NCBI RefSeq assembly: GCF_036227205.1
Contig: NZ_CP109442.1
Location: 8,866,001 to 8,930,000 of the forward strand
Source of the DNA: Amycolatopsis sp. NBC_01480
GTDB lineage: Bacteria; Actinomycetota; Actinomycetes; Mycobacteriales; Pseudonocardiaceae
Direction of reading: 5' to 3'
Length of the DNA stretch: 64,000 nt
Below the pieces are notes generated by a model, which was given only the letters and a program-made list of their open reading frames with translations, made no database searches and was not told the origin of the DNA. The position numbers were made by a program, and so were the translations under genes. This document shows, piece after piece, positions 31,267-39,684 of the stretch (the stretch's first letter is position 1; each line of letters starts with the position of its first letter).

Positions 31267-32292
31267 CTAAGAGCCGTACTGCGCGCCCCTGATCGCGGAC
31301 GGCGCGAAGAGCACGTTGAGCGCGGCGACGTCGTCCGCGCTGAGCGGGACCGCCGTCGCGCCGAGGTTCTCCCGGACGTACGCGATGCGTTTTGTGCCCG
31401 GGATCGGGGCGACGTCCATCGGCTGGGCCAGCAGCCAGGCGAGCGCGACTTGGCCGGGCGTGCACCCGCGCTGTTCACTGAACGCCCGCAGCGCCTCGAC
31501 CGGCCGGAGGTTGTGCGCGAGGTTGTCACCCTGGAATTTCGGCACGGTGGAACGGAAATCGGTGTCGCTGAACGTCGCGTCACGGCCGATCGTGCCGGTC
31601 AGCATCGCGCGGCCGAGCGGGCTGTACGGCACGAGCGTGATGCCCAGCCGACGGCACGCGGGCAGGACCTCGGCCTCGATCGCCCGCTCCCACAGCGAGT
31701 ATTCGCTCTGCAGCACGGAAATCGGGGCCACCGCGGCGGCCCGGCGGACGAGGTCCGCGGGCAGGTGGCTCAGCCCGAGCGCCCGGACCTTGCCCGCCGT
31801 GACGAGCTCGGCCATGGCCCCCGCGGTCTCCTCGACGGGCACGCCCGGGTCGAGCCGGTGGTAGTAGTAGACGTCGATCCGGTCGGTGCCGAGCCGGGCC
31901 AGGTTCGCGTCGCAGGCGGCGCGGACGTACTCCGGGCTGCCGTCGAAGGTGCTCCCGCTTTCGCCTGGCCTGGCGGAGAACTTGGTGCCGATCACCACCT
32001 CGTCGCGCCGGCTCCGGACGGCCTCGCCGAGCAGCCGCTCGTTGTGCCCGAACCCGCGGTTCGGCTGGCCCGCCACCGGCGTGGCCGCGCCGTACACGTC
32101 GGCGGTGTCGAAGAAATCGACGCCGAGGTCGATCGCCGCGCGGATGGTCGCGATCGACTCGGCGCGGTCGGCCTCGCCGTAGAACTGGGACATCCCCATG
32201 CAGCCGAGGCCGATGGGCCGCACCCGCAGGCCGGAATCCCCCAGCGGGACCGTGGCCGTTTCTTCGTGCTGCACGGCTGCGCTGTTCGTCAT
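31267..32292 (-). CDS. Aldo/keto reductase
   Basis: 341 aa NADPH-dependent (alpha/beta)8-barrel reductase of the AKR13/Tas-like group. The catalytic set is readable: Asp and Tyr in FFDTADVYG, Lys in VIGTKF, His in DVYYYHRLD. VPYSPLGRAMLTG and the C-terminal IPGTKR cofactor motif follow. The ATG at 32290-32292 has AGGGAG 6 bases ahead. Its stop TAG lies in the target duplication of the IS1380-family element. An IS5-family element sits 17 bp before its start and separates it from the aldehyde dehydrogenase, with which it was originally spaced by only 14 bp. It may now depend on a promoter in the IS. Confidence 0.94.
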   Translation of the reverse strand: MTNSAAVQHEETATVPLGDSGLRVRPIGLGCMGMSQFYGEADRAESIATIRAAIDLGVDFFDTADVYGAATPVAGQPNRGFGHNERLLGEAVRSRRDEVVIGTKFSARPGESGSTFDGSPEYVRAACDANLARLGTDRIDVYYYHRLDPGVPVEETAGAMAELVTAGKVRALGLSHLPADLVRRAAAVAPISVLQSEYSLWERAIEAEVLPACRRLGITLVPYSPLGRAMLTGTIGRDATFSDTDFRSTVPKFQGDNLAHNLRPVEALRAFSEQRGCTPGQVALAWLLAQPMDVAPIPGTKRIAYVRENLGATAVPLSADDVAALNVLFAPSAIRGAQYGS

Positions 32293-32309
32293 CAATGCTC
32301 CCTGTCTCA

Positions 32310-33321
32310 GAGGGCGTCTGAGAACTTCGGTGGGTGTCTGCGTGTAGTGCTCGGGAATGGGGCGAGCTCCCGGTAGGACTGGTGGTTCTCTACGCCAACC
32401 GGTCCGCCAGGAGCTCGCGTGTCAGTGTCGCCTACCTGCCGATGTTTGTCATGCCCAGCCCATGGTGGGCCGCTGACCGCACCGGTGCCGTGTCCGTTCT
32501 ACCCGTCCTCGTCGATGTCTGACTCTCAGTGGGCACTCATCGCGTCGTTGCTGCCACCTGCGGGTAACACCGCCGGCAAGGGTGGTCGACCGGAGAAGCA
32601 TCCACGCCGTATCGTGCTGGACGCCATCTTCTACGTGGCCCGCGGCGGGATCGCCTGGCGACAGATGCCCAGCGACTTCCCGCCCGCGATGACCGTCTAC
32701 GACATCTTCCGCCGATGGTCCAAAACCGGTGTGTGGCACCAAGTTCACGACGCACTACGTGATCTGGTTCGCCTCCGCGCCGGACGTGACCCGCTGCCCA
32801 CCGCCGCGATCATCGACTCCCAGACCGTGCGCGGCGCCGACACCGTGGCAACAGCCAGCGCCGGCTACGACGCCGGGAAGAAGACCAAGGGCCGCAAGCG
32901 GCACATCGCCACTGACACCCTGGGCCTGCTACTCACCGTCGTAGTGACTGCCGCGTCGATACAAGACCGCGACGGCGCGCACCGGTTGCTGGTCGACCTA
33001 CGCGCCCGCTTCAGCACCATCGCCCACGTCTGGGCCGACGGTGGATACGCCGGACGCCTGCTGAGCTGGGCGAAAACCGTACTGTCGCTCACCGTCGAGG
33101 TCGTCAAACGCACCGACAAGATCACCGGATTCGTGGTCCTGCCCCGCCGCTGGGTCGTCGAGCGAACGTTCGGATGGATCACCAAACACCGCCGCTGCGT
33201 CCGCGACTACGAGACCCTGCCCGACCACCACGAAGCCATGGTCTACATCGCCATGATCATGACGATGTCCCGCCGACTCGCCCGCACCGCAGACCAGTGA
33301 CCTCAGTATTCAGACGCCCTC
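32310..33321 (+). mobile_element. IS5-family insertion sequence, 1012 bp
   Basis: Both ends begin GAGGGCGTCTGA reading inward (12-bp perfect core, weaker matches beyond). A 3-bp duplication TCA flanks it (32307-32309 and 33322-33324). It holds one transposase on the plus strand, opposite to the operon it interrupts. It was inserted exactly at the stop codon of the aldehyde dehydrogenase. Confidence 0.9.
32419..33300 (+). CDS. IS5-family transposase
   Basis: DDE transposase whose core spans MSDSQWALIASLLPP (from 32515) to the end. Catalytic regions are AAIIDSQTVRGAD (first Asp), HVWADGGYAG (second Asp) and RRWVVERTFGWITKHRRCVRDYE (Glu of the Y-R-E signature). The true start is uncertain. GTG 32419 gives 293 aa; GTG 32485 keeps the FYPSSSMSDSQW segment that resembles the usual YPSDLSDAQW start. 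A single intact frame, with no programmed frameshift. Confidence 0.92.
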   Translation: MSVSPTCRCLSCPAHGGPLTAPVPCPFYPSSSMSDSQWALIASLLPPAGNTAGKGGRPEKHPRRIVLDAIFYVARGGIAWRQMPSDFPPAMTVYDIFRRWSKTGVWHQVHDALRDLVRLRAGRDPLPTAAIIDSQTVRGADTVATASAGYDAGKKTKGRKRHIATDTLGLLLTVVVTAASIQDRDGAHRLLVDLRARFSTIAHVWADGGYAGRLLSWAKTVLSLTVEVVKRTDKITGFVVLPRRWVVERTFGWITKHRRCVRDYETLPDHHEAMVYIAMIMTMSRRLARTADQ

Positions 33322-34752
33322 TCAGACGGCGATGGTCTGGTACTCGAAGTACTGGTTGAGGCCCGTGGCCCCGAATTCCCGGCCGATGCCGCTGTTCTTG
33401 AAGCCGCCGAAGGCGCCGTTGCCGGTCGCGGGCGCCCCGTTGACGGTCAGCCAGCCGGCCCGGATCCGGCGCGCGACGGCCAGCCCGCGCTCCGGGTCTC
33501 CCGCCCACACACCGCCGCCGAGGCCGTACTCCGAGTCGTTGGCGATGCGGACGGCTTCGTCCTCGTCGTCGAACGGGATGACCACCAGGACGGGCCCGAA
33601 GATCTCCTCGCGGGCGATCCGCATCCTGCTGTCGACGTCGGCGAAAAGCGTTGGCTTGACGTAGAAACCGCCTTCGAGACCGGCCGGCGTTTCGGGCCCG
33701 CCGGTGACCAGCCGGGCACCTTCCCCGAGGCCGATCCGGACGTAGTCCTGGACGCGACGCTGCTGGTCGGCGCGGACCATAGGCCCGATGAACGTCTCCA
33801 GGTCCGCGGGGTCGCCGACCTTCAGACCGTCCATCATGGACTTCAGCGCGCCGACGACCTCTTCGTACCGGCTGCGCGGGGCGAGGATCCGGGTGTGGGC
33901 GACGCAGCTTTCGCCGTTGTTGCCCAGGGACAGGCCCTGGAGCCCGGCCACGGCCGCCGTCAGGTCGGCGTCCTCGAGGACGATCGAGGCGGACTTGCCG
34001 CCCAGCTCCAGGCTGACCCGCTTGAGCTGCTCCCCCGCCAGCGAGGCGATGCGCCGTCCGGCCGCGGTGGACCCGGTGAAGGCGATCTTGTCGACGCCCG
34101 GGTGCGAAACCAGGTGCTCGCTCGTCTCGCGGCCCGCGGGCAGGATGCTCACCACACCCTCGGGAAATCCTGCTTCGCCGAAGACCTCGGCCAGCGCGAG
34201 CGCGTCCAGCGCCGTTTCCGGGGAGGCCTTGAGGATCACCGTGCAACCGGCGAGCAGCGCGGGCACCAGCTTGACCAGCGCCGACTGGTGCGGCGCGTTC
34301 CACGGGATCACGGCGGCCACCACGCCGACCGGTTCGCGGCGCAGCAGCGTCCGGGAATCTGTGCCCACCTGCTCCTCCCAGTCGAGCGCCGCGGCGGCGC
34401 GCAGGTACGCGTCCGTCTGCTCCGGGAGGCCGGAGCGGAACGTCCAATTCGTGAACCACCGCGGCGTGCCGTTCTCGGCGGTGACCAAGGCCGCGAACTC
34501 CTCCGCGCGGGCCGCGTGCAGCTTGGCGAACCGCTCCACCACCGCACGCCGATCCTGCGGGCTCATGCGCGGCCAAGGCCCTTCGTCGAACGCCCGTCGC
34601 GCGGCGGCCACCGCGGCGTCGACGTCGGCGGGAGCGGCGTGCGGCGCGGTCCCGACCAGCGACCGGTCGTGCGGCGAACGCACCTCGATGACGTCGGGAC
34701 CGGCCGGAGCGAGCCATTTCCCGCCGACGTACAGCTTGTCGTAAGTGATCAT
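33322..34752 (-). CDS. NAD(P)-dependent aldehyde dehydrogenase
   Basis: 476 aa ALDH-superfamily enzyme oxidising an aldehyde to the acid. It has VAAVIPWNAP (cofactor site), KASPETALDALALAEVFGEAG, FTGSTAAGRRIA, the LELGGKSASIVLEDADL motif with the catalytic Glu, NNGESCVAHTRI with the nucleophilic Cys, and EEIFGPVLVVIPF. The start ATG at 34752 has GAGGGAA 6 bases ahead; an ATG at 34764 is the alternative. It diverges from a TetR gene with repeated operator-like sequence between them. Its stop codon forms the target duplication of the IS5-family element, beyond which lies the aldo/keto reductase of the same ancestral operon. Confidence 0.95.
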   Translation of the reverse strand: MITYDKLYVGGKWLAPAGPDVIEVRSPHDRSLVGTAPHAAPADVDAAVAAARRAFDEGPWPRMSPQDRRAVVERFAKLHAARAEEFAALVTAENGTPRWFTNWTFRSGLPEQTDAYLRAAAALDWEEQVGTDSRTLLRREPVGVVAAVIPWNAPHQSALVKLVPALLAGCTVILKASPETALDALALAEVFGEAGFPEGVVSILPAGRETSEHLVSHPGVDKIAFTGSTAAGRRIASLAGEQLKRVSLELGGKSASIVLEDADLTAAVAGLQGLSLGNNGESCVAHTRILAPRSRYEEVVGALKSMMDGLKVGDPADLETFIGPMVRADQQRRVQDYVRIGLGEGARLVTGGPETPAGLEGGFYVKPTLFADVDSRMRIAREEIFGPVLVVIPFDDEDEAVRIANDSEYGLGGGVWAGDPERGLAVARRIRAGWLTVNGAPATGNGAFGGFKNSGIGREFGATGLNQYFEYQTIAV

Positions 34753-34770
34753 GGTTTCCCTCATTAGATT

Positions 34771-34816
34771 CCAGTGGACCCTTATAGCTCGACTATAGCT
34801 GTCCAGTGGCCACTTA
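34771..34816. promoter_or_regulatory. Operator-like repeats between TetR and ALDH genes
   Basis: CCAGTGGACCCTTA (34771-34784) recurs as CCAGTGGCCACTTA (34803-34816), 32 bp apart (three helical turns), with TATAGCT twice between them. The second copy includes the palindrome AGTGGCCACT. It is the likely binding site of the divergent TetR regulator for both promoters. Confidence 0.55.
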
Positions 34817-34841
34817 ACAAGGCGACGGCTATCCTGGAGGC

Positions 34842-35522
34842 GTGACGGAAGACGTGGAGGTGCCGGCCTTCCAGCGGGCGAGGCGGCCGGAGCAACGCGA
34901 GCTGCGGCGGCAGGAGATCCTGGACGCGGCGGAGGCGTTGCTGGCCGAGGTGCCGGCGGAGGAGATCAGCCTCCGGGAGCTGGGACGGCGCCTGGGCGCG
35001 TCCAAAACCCATGTGGTGCGGTACTTCGAGACGCGCGAAGGCGTTTTCCTGGAGCTGCTCAACCGGCTGCGGTCGTCCTGGCTGGACGCGCTGGTGAGCG
35101 AGTGGCCCGCCGGCCCCTGCGAGCCCGACCGCGTGATGCAGGCCTGGGCCGATTCCCTTGCCGCACGGCCGATCCTGTGCCAGCTGTGGAGCCTGCTGCC
35201 GAACGTCCTGGAGCGCAACGTCTCCGCGGACACGGTGCGCGCGTACAAACTCGTCGACCTGGAGCACCGCACCGCGCTGGCGGGTCAGGTCCGGGAGCGG
35301 GTGCCTTCGCTCAGCGCGGCCGACGCACTCACGCTGACCGAGTACGCAGTCGTCGCCCTGGTCGGACTCTGGGCCTTCAGCAACCCGACGCCGACCATCG
35401 TCGAAGCCACCGCCGACCCCCGCCTTGCCAGCGCCCGCGTCGACTTCACCACCCGGTACGGCGCGATCCTCCAGACCACCCTCACCGGCCTGCTCAGTCG
35501 GGCCGGCGAAACACCCGGGTAG
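34842..35522 (+). CDS. TetR/AcrR-family regulator
   Basis: 226 aa. The N-terminal helix-turn-helix is clear: RRQEILDAAEALLAEVPAEEISLRELGRRLGASKTHVVRYFETREGVFLELLNR (about residues 22-75). A helical ligand-binding part with a TetR C-terminal domain follows. The start is GTG with GGAGG two bases upstream. It diverges from the aldehyde dehydrogenase with 89 bp between, containing repeated operator-like DNA, so it probably represses that gene and itself. The effector, perhaps the aldehyde or its precursor, is unknown. Confidence 0.92.
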   Translation: MTEDVEVPAFQRARRPEQRELRRQEILDAAEALLAEVPAEEISLRELGRRLGASKTHVVRYFETREGVFLELLNRLRSSWLDALVSEWPAGPCEPDRVMQAWADSLAARPILCQLWSLLPNVLERNVSADTVRAYKLVDLEHRTALAGQVRERVPSLSAADALTLTEYAVVALVGLWAFSNPTPTIVEATADPRLASARVDFTTRYGAILQTTLTGLLSRAGETPG

Positions 35523-35531
35523 CCCGCTGGG

Positions 35532-36392
35532 TCAGGACGGTCGCCGGTCGAGCCCGGTGAGGCGTTCGCTGAGCCGCCAGAGCTTTTCGACCGCCTCGGG
35601 TTCCACCGCCGCGGCCGCGGATTTGGCGGGCAGCCGTCCGTCGTAGAAGCAGCCGTCGAGGACCTTCGCGCCGGGATCGGCGAGGCGGGCGACCACTTCC
35701 CCGCCCTCGATCGCCGGGCGGCTGCGGTGGCCGTAGTGCTTGAGCATGCCGGTGGCGATGATGCCGGGGTGCACGCTGACCGCCTCGCGGACCTTCGGCT
35801 CCAGCTCGGTGAGCGCGGCGGTGAACATGGTCAGCGCGAGCTTCGACTGCGCGTAGGCGGCGCCGCGGTTGTACCGCCGCTTCCAGCTCGGATCGGTCCA
35901 GTTGATCCGGCCGGCGCGGTGCAGCGAGGAGCTCACGTTCACCACCCGGCCGACCGGCGACGCGCCGATCCGGTCCGCCAGCAGCCGGGTCAGCAGGTAC
36001 GGGGCGAGGTAGTTGACCTGGAACGTCAGCTCGTGACCGTCGGGGGTGAGCGTGCGGTGACCGGTGCCCCCGGTGCCCGCGTTGTTGACCAGGACGTCGA
36101 GCCGCGGATAAGCCGCACCGATCGCGGCGGCGAGGCCGGCCACCTGGCGCAGGTCGGAAAAATCGGCGACGGCGGGCTGCAGCCGCCGCGGATCGGCACC
36201 GGAGTTGACCAGGCGCTGGAAGGCCGCGGCGCCCTCCTCCTCAGTCCGCGCGTGCACCACCACGGTGACGTCGCCGGCGGCGAGCAGCCGCGCCGTTTCG
36301 TAGCCGATGCCGCCGGTGCTCCCGGTGAGCAGGACGATCGGCCCCTCGGGCACGGACCGTCCACAAAGGATCAAGGGCGTCGGTGCGGCCAT
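35532..36392 (-). CDS. Short-chain dehydrogenase/reductase
   Basis: 286 aa NAD(P)-dependent SDR. The cofactor motif TGSTGGIGYETARLL is near residues 23-37, NNAG in VDVLVNNAGTG mid-protein, the catalytic Ser in VVNVSSS, and YAQSK as the YxxxK pair. The C-terminal part is WW-oxidoreductase/retinol-dehydrogenase-like (VSVHPGIIATGML). The ATG at 36392 has no good ribosome-binding site, so a start a few codons inside is possible. It lies 53 bp behind the NCS1 permease and is probably co-transcribed with it. It converges with the TetR gene. Confidence 0.88.
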   Translation of the reverse strand: MAAPTPLILCGRSVPEGPIVLLTGSTGGIGYETARLLAAGDVTVVVHARTEEEGAAAFQRLVNSGADPRRLQPAVADFSDLRQVAGLAAAIGAAYPRLDVLVNNAGTGGTGHRTLTPDGHELTFQVNYLAPYLLTRLLADRIGASPVGRVVNVSSSLHRAGRINWTDPSWKRRYNRGAAYAQSKLALTMFTAALTELEPKVREAVSVHPGIIATGMLKHYGHRSRPAIEGGEVVARLADPGAKVLDGCFYDGRLPAKSAAAAVEPEAVEKLWRLSERLTGLDRRPS

Positions 36393-36445
36393 GCCGACGA
36401 GCGAAGACCACCCGCCGCTCCCCCGCAAGGACGGCAGCCCCGGAC

Positions 36446-37849
36446 TTACGCTTTCCTTGCGGGATCCCCGCTCGGCACGGCCCCGATCACGGGCCGCATG
36501 GCCAGATAGTAAAGCGCGCCCCCGACGATCGTCCCCAGGATCCACGAGATGTCGGCACCGCCCACCAGCGCGACCAGCGGTCCGGTGTAGAACGTGGTGC
36601 TCATGAACGGGATCTCCACCCCGATGGCGAGCAGGTACGGGATCAGCGCGCGCCAGTTGGCCCGGCCGTATTCGCCGTCCGGGTCGAAGATCGCCTTGAT
36701 GTCGTAGCGCTCCTTGCGGACCGCGTAGAAATCGACCAGGTTGATCGCGGTCCACGGGATCAGGAAGTACGCGAGGAACAGGATGAAGTTCTCGTAGTTG
36801 GCCAGGAAGTCGCCGCGGCCGGCGATGGCGACGGCGGTCGACACGACCGCGGCGGCCACGATGTAGCCGATCCTGGTGCGCCGCGTGATGGCGTGGCGGC
36901 GCAGCGCGGTCAGCGTGGTCGCGGTGGACATGAAGCAGCCGTACAGGTTGAGCACGTTGATCGCGATGATGCCCAGGACGATGATCGCCGCGAACAGCCC
37001 GTGCGCGCCCGGGGCGAGGTCGACGACGAACTGGATGGAGCCGCCGTCGAAAGCCTGCTCGGCGACCGAGACCGCGATCGCGCCGAACAGCATCATCCAG
37101 ACCGAGCCGAGCACCGAACCCGCGTACGTCCACCAGAACGTCGAAGCGACGGACGTGCGGCTCGGCAGGTAGCGGGAATAGTCCGCGACGTAAGGCGCGT
37201 AAGTGATCTGCCAGGTCGCGGCGACCGCCACCACCAGCAGGAAAACACCGGCCGACCCGCCGCCACCGTGCCAGGCCTTCGCCACGTCGCCGGCCTGGAA
37301 CAGCCGGACCGTGAGGTAGCCGAAGCCGAGCGCGCTGAGCAGGCTGATCCACCGGTCCGCGCGGTGGATCAGCCGGTAGCCGAACACCGCGAGCACCATG
37401 CACACGGCCGCGACGAGCACGATCGCCACGTCGACGTTCAGGCCCGTCGCGCCGGCCAGCGCCTGGCCGCCGAGCACCGCGCTGGTCGCGAAGAACCCGA
37501 CGTACATCACCATCACCAGCAGCAGCGGCAGCACCGCGCCGTGGAACCCGAACTGCGCGCGGCTCTGGATCATCTGCGGGATCCCGAGTTTCGGGCCCTG
37601 CGCCGAATGCAGCGCCATGAACACGCCGCCGACCAGGTTGCCGACGACCAGCGCGAGCACCGCGGCCGGCAGCGGCAGCCCGAGCACCACGCCCAGCGCG
37701 CCGGTGACGATCGTGGTCACCTGCATGTTCGCCGCGAACCACACCGCGAACAGGCCGATCGCCCGGCCGTGCCGTTCGGACTCCGGGATGAACTCGATCG
37801 AACGGCTCTCGACCTGCAGCGCCGCACCGTACTCAGCCATGGCGATCAT
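36446..37849 (-). CDS. NCS1-family nucleobase:cation symporter (cytosine/purine type)
   Basis: About 467 aa membrane protein with about 12 hydrophobic segments, starting after a short soluble lead. NCS1 features are GIPQMIQSRAQFGFHGAVLPLLLVMVMYVGFF near helix 2-3, YAPYVADYSRYLP, and LIPWTAINLVDFYAVRKERYD. It imports a nucleobase, hydantoin or related compound with H+ or Na+. The substrate cannot be fixed by eye. The start could be ATG 37849 or 37840; neither has a strong ribosome-binding site. Divergent from the Na+/H+ antiporter gene. Confidence 0.9.
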   Translation of the reverse strand: MIAMAEYGAALQVESRSIEFIPESERHGRAIGLFAVWFAANMQVTTIVTGALGVVLGLPLPAAVLALVVGNLVGGVFMALHSAQGPKLGIPQMIQSRAQFGFHGAVLPLLLVMVMYVGFFATSAVLGGQALAGATGLNVDVAIVLVAAVCMVLAVFGYRLIHRADRWISLLSALGFGYLTVRLFQAGDVAKAWHGGGGSAGVFLLVVAVAATWQITYAPYVADYSRYLPSRTSVASTFWWTYAGSVLGSVWMMLFGAIAVSVAEQAFDGGSIQFVVDLAPGAHGLFAAIIVLGIIAINVLNLYGCFMSTATTLTALRRHAITRRTRIGYIVAAAVVSTAVAIAGRGDFLANYENFILFLAYFLIPWTAINLVDFYAVRKERYDIKAIFDPDGEYGRANWRALIPYLLAIGVEIPFMSTTFYTGPLVALVGGADISWILGTIVGGALYYLAMRPVIGAVPSGDPARKA

Positions 37850-38111
37850 TGAAGGCAGGACCGGCGCCGGGCGCCAGGACCGATCCGGAACGGGTGTCTG
37901 GGATTTCAGACCACGGCGAGTGCTCAACCACCGTGCCGCCCGGATCGGCCACAGACAGCGACACATCTTTGACGGTGTGTGGCCTGACTTTGACACGCCG
38001 TTGATGCCGCCCCGCCCCGATCGACTCGTCGCCGGGCACCCACTGTCGTAGGGTGGCCGTGGCGCGCCGGGAAGTCTGGTCGGCATCGGAGACGGGCGAG
38101 GAGAGCCGATC
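37850..38111. promoter_or_regulatory. Divergent intergenic region with one inverted repeat
   Basis: 262 bp between the permease and antiporter starts. GGCCACA (37947-37953) and TGTGGCC (37978-37984) form an inverted repeat that could be an operator or a leader hairpin. A GAGGAG ribosome-binding site for the antiporter ends the region. No small gene is convincing here. Confidence 0.35.
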
Positions 38112-39674
38112 ATGCGCGGGGTCGAGACAGTGCTGTTCCTGGTCGTGATCGCCACCGTCGTGGCGACTTTCGCCAACCGGCTCCGGATACCGGCGCCCTC
38201 GCTGCTCGTCGTGGCCGGTGTGGTGGTCGGGCTGCTGCCCGGGGTGCCGCCGATCGCGGTGACGCCGGACGTGATCAGCCTGATCGTGCTGCCCCCGTTG
38301 CTGTTCGCCGCCGGGGAGGAGCTGCCGTGGCGGGACCTCCGCGCGGTCGGGCGCCCGGTCGCGGCGCTGTCGGTCGGGCTCGTGCTGCTCTCGGCCGCCG
38401 CGGTGGTCGGGATCGTGGTCGCGGTGACGCCGATTCCGGTCGGCCTGGCGTTCGTGCTCGGCGCGATCCTCGCCAGCACCGACCCGGTCGCCGTCACCGC
38501 GCTGGCGCGCCGGCTCGCCCTGCCGCCCCGGGTGCAGGCGCTCATCCAGGCCGAAAGCCTGTTCAACGACGCGACCAGCCTCCTGCTCTTCCGCGTCGCG
38601 CTGTTCATGGTCGTGGCCGGCGGGGCCGTTTCCTGGGGCCGGACCGCGGGCGAGTTCGCGCTGCTCGCCGGGGGCGGCCTGATCGTCGGCGTGCTGACCG
38701 CGGCCGGCGCCTTCCTCATCCGGCGGCGCACCGAGGACCCGGTGTTGGAGGCCGTGGTCGCGCTCGTCACGCCGTACGCGGGGTATGTGCTCGCCGAGTC
38801 CGTCGGCGGGTCGGGGGTCACCGCGGTGGTCGTCGCGAGCGTCCTGCTCGGCACCCAGGCCGAACGGCTGACCACCGCGCGGATCCGGCTCCAGGTCGGC
38901 GCCGTCTACCGGACGGTCGTGTTCCTGCTGGAGAGCGTCGTGTTCGGCCTGATCGGGCTCCAGCTGCCCTCGCTCGTCCGGCAGGCCGCGGGCAACGGGG
39001 CCTGGTGGCTGCTGCAGGCGCTGGCGATCGCGGCGACTCTCGTGCTGGTGCGGCTGGTGCTGGTGTTCGCGCTTTCCGCGCTACGCCAACGCCGCGGCGG
39101 GCAACGCGTCTCCTGGCAGGTCCCGGCCGTGGTCTCGTGGGCCGGCGCCCGCGGTGTGGTGCCGCTCGCCGCCGCGCTGTCGCTGCCCGTCGTCGCGCTC
39201 GACGGCTCGGCGGTGCCGGACCGCGACCTCGTCCTCCTGCTGACCACCGCGGTCATCGTGCTCACCCTCGTCGTGCAGGGGTTCACGCTCGCCCCGCTCG
39301 TCCGCCGCGCGGGCATCGCCCTCGACCCGGCCGACATCCACCAGGAGCAGACCGAGGCCCGGCTACGGCTGGCCGAAGCCGGGCTGGACCACCTCGAACA
39401 GCTCGCCGAAACCGAGTCCGCGCCCGGCTTCGTGCTCGACCAGCTCCGCGCCAGCTGGCAGGCGCGCATCAACCGGATCCGCCTCGACGAGGACACCGAG
39501 CCCGCCGACACCACCCGCTACGACGCCTATCGCGCGATCCGCCAGGAAACTCTCGCCATCGAAGCCGTCGAACTCACCCGGCTCTTCGAACTCGGCACCA
39601 TCACCGACGCCACGCGGCGCCGGGTCCAGCGCCTGCTCGACCTCGAACTCGCCGGTCTCAGCGACGACGAGTGA
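38112..39674 (+). CDS. CPA1-family Na+/H+ antiporter
   Basis: 520 aa membrane transporter with about 12 transmembrane segments over residues 1-400 and a cytosolic helical tail. Exchange motifs include ILASTDPVAVTALARRL (Asp of the ion site) and AESLFNDATSLLLFRVAL (Asn-Asp pair), with AVVSWAGARGVVPLAAALSLP further on. It exports Na+ or K+ for protons across the cell membrane, for pH and salt homeostasis. ATG preceded by GAGGAGAG. Single gene, converging with the LysR gene 10 bp away. Confidence 0.95.
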   Translation: MRGVETVLFLVVIATVVATFANRLRIPAPSLLVVAGVVVGLLPGVPPIAVTPDVISLIVLPPLLFAAGEELPWRDLRAVGRPVAALSVGLVLLSAAAVVGIVVAVTPIPVGLAFVLGAILASTDPVAVTALARRLALPPRVQALIQAESLFNDATSLLLFRVALFMVVAGGAVSWGRTAGEFALLAGGGLIVGVLTAAGAFLIRRRTEDPVLEAVVALVTPYAGYVLAESVGGSGVTAVVVASVLLGTQAERLTTARIRLQVGAVYRTVVFLLESVVFGLIGLQLPSLVRQAAGNGAWWLLQALAIAATLVLVRLVLVFALSALRQRRGGQRVSWQVPAVVSWAGARGVVPLAAALSLPVVALDGSAVPDRDLVLLLTTAVIVLTLVVQGFTLAPLVRRAGIALDPADIHQEQTEARLRLAEAGLDHLEQLAETESAPGFVLDQLRASWQARINRIRLDEDTEPADTTRYDAYRAIRQETLAIEAVELTRLFELGTITDATRRRVQRLLDLELAGLSDDE

Positions 39675-39684
39675 GCCGCGGCCG

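Noticed and set aside
29621-33321. Composite transposon carrying the aldo/keto reductase
   Set aside because: The two ISs belong to different families with unrelated ends and each has its own target duplication, so they inserted independently.
36393-37742. SDR fused to an upstream 450-residue segment
   Set aside because: The upstream part is the permease gene read in another frame.
37850-38875. 809-aa form of the NCS1 permease
   Set aside because: The added N-terminus is Ser/Thr/Arg-rich antisense of the antiporter gene with no membrane or transport features.
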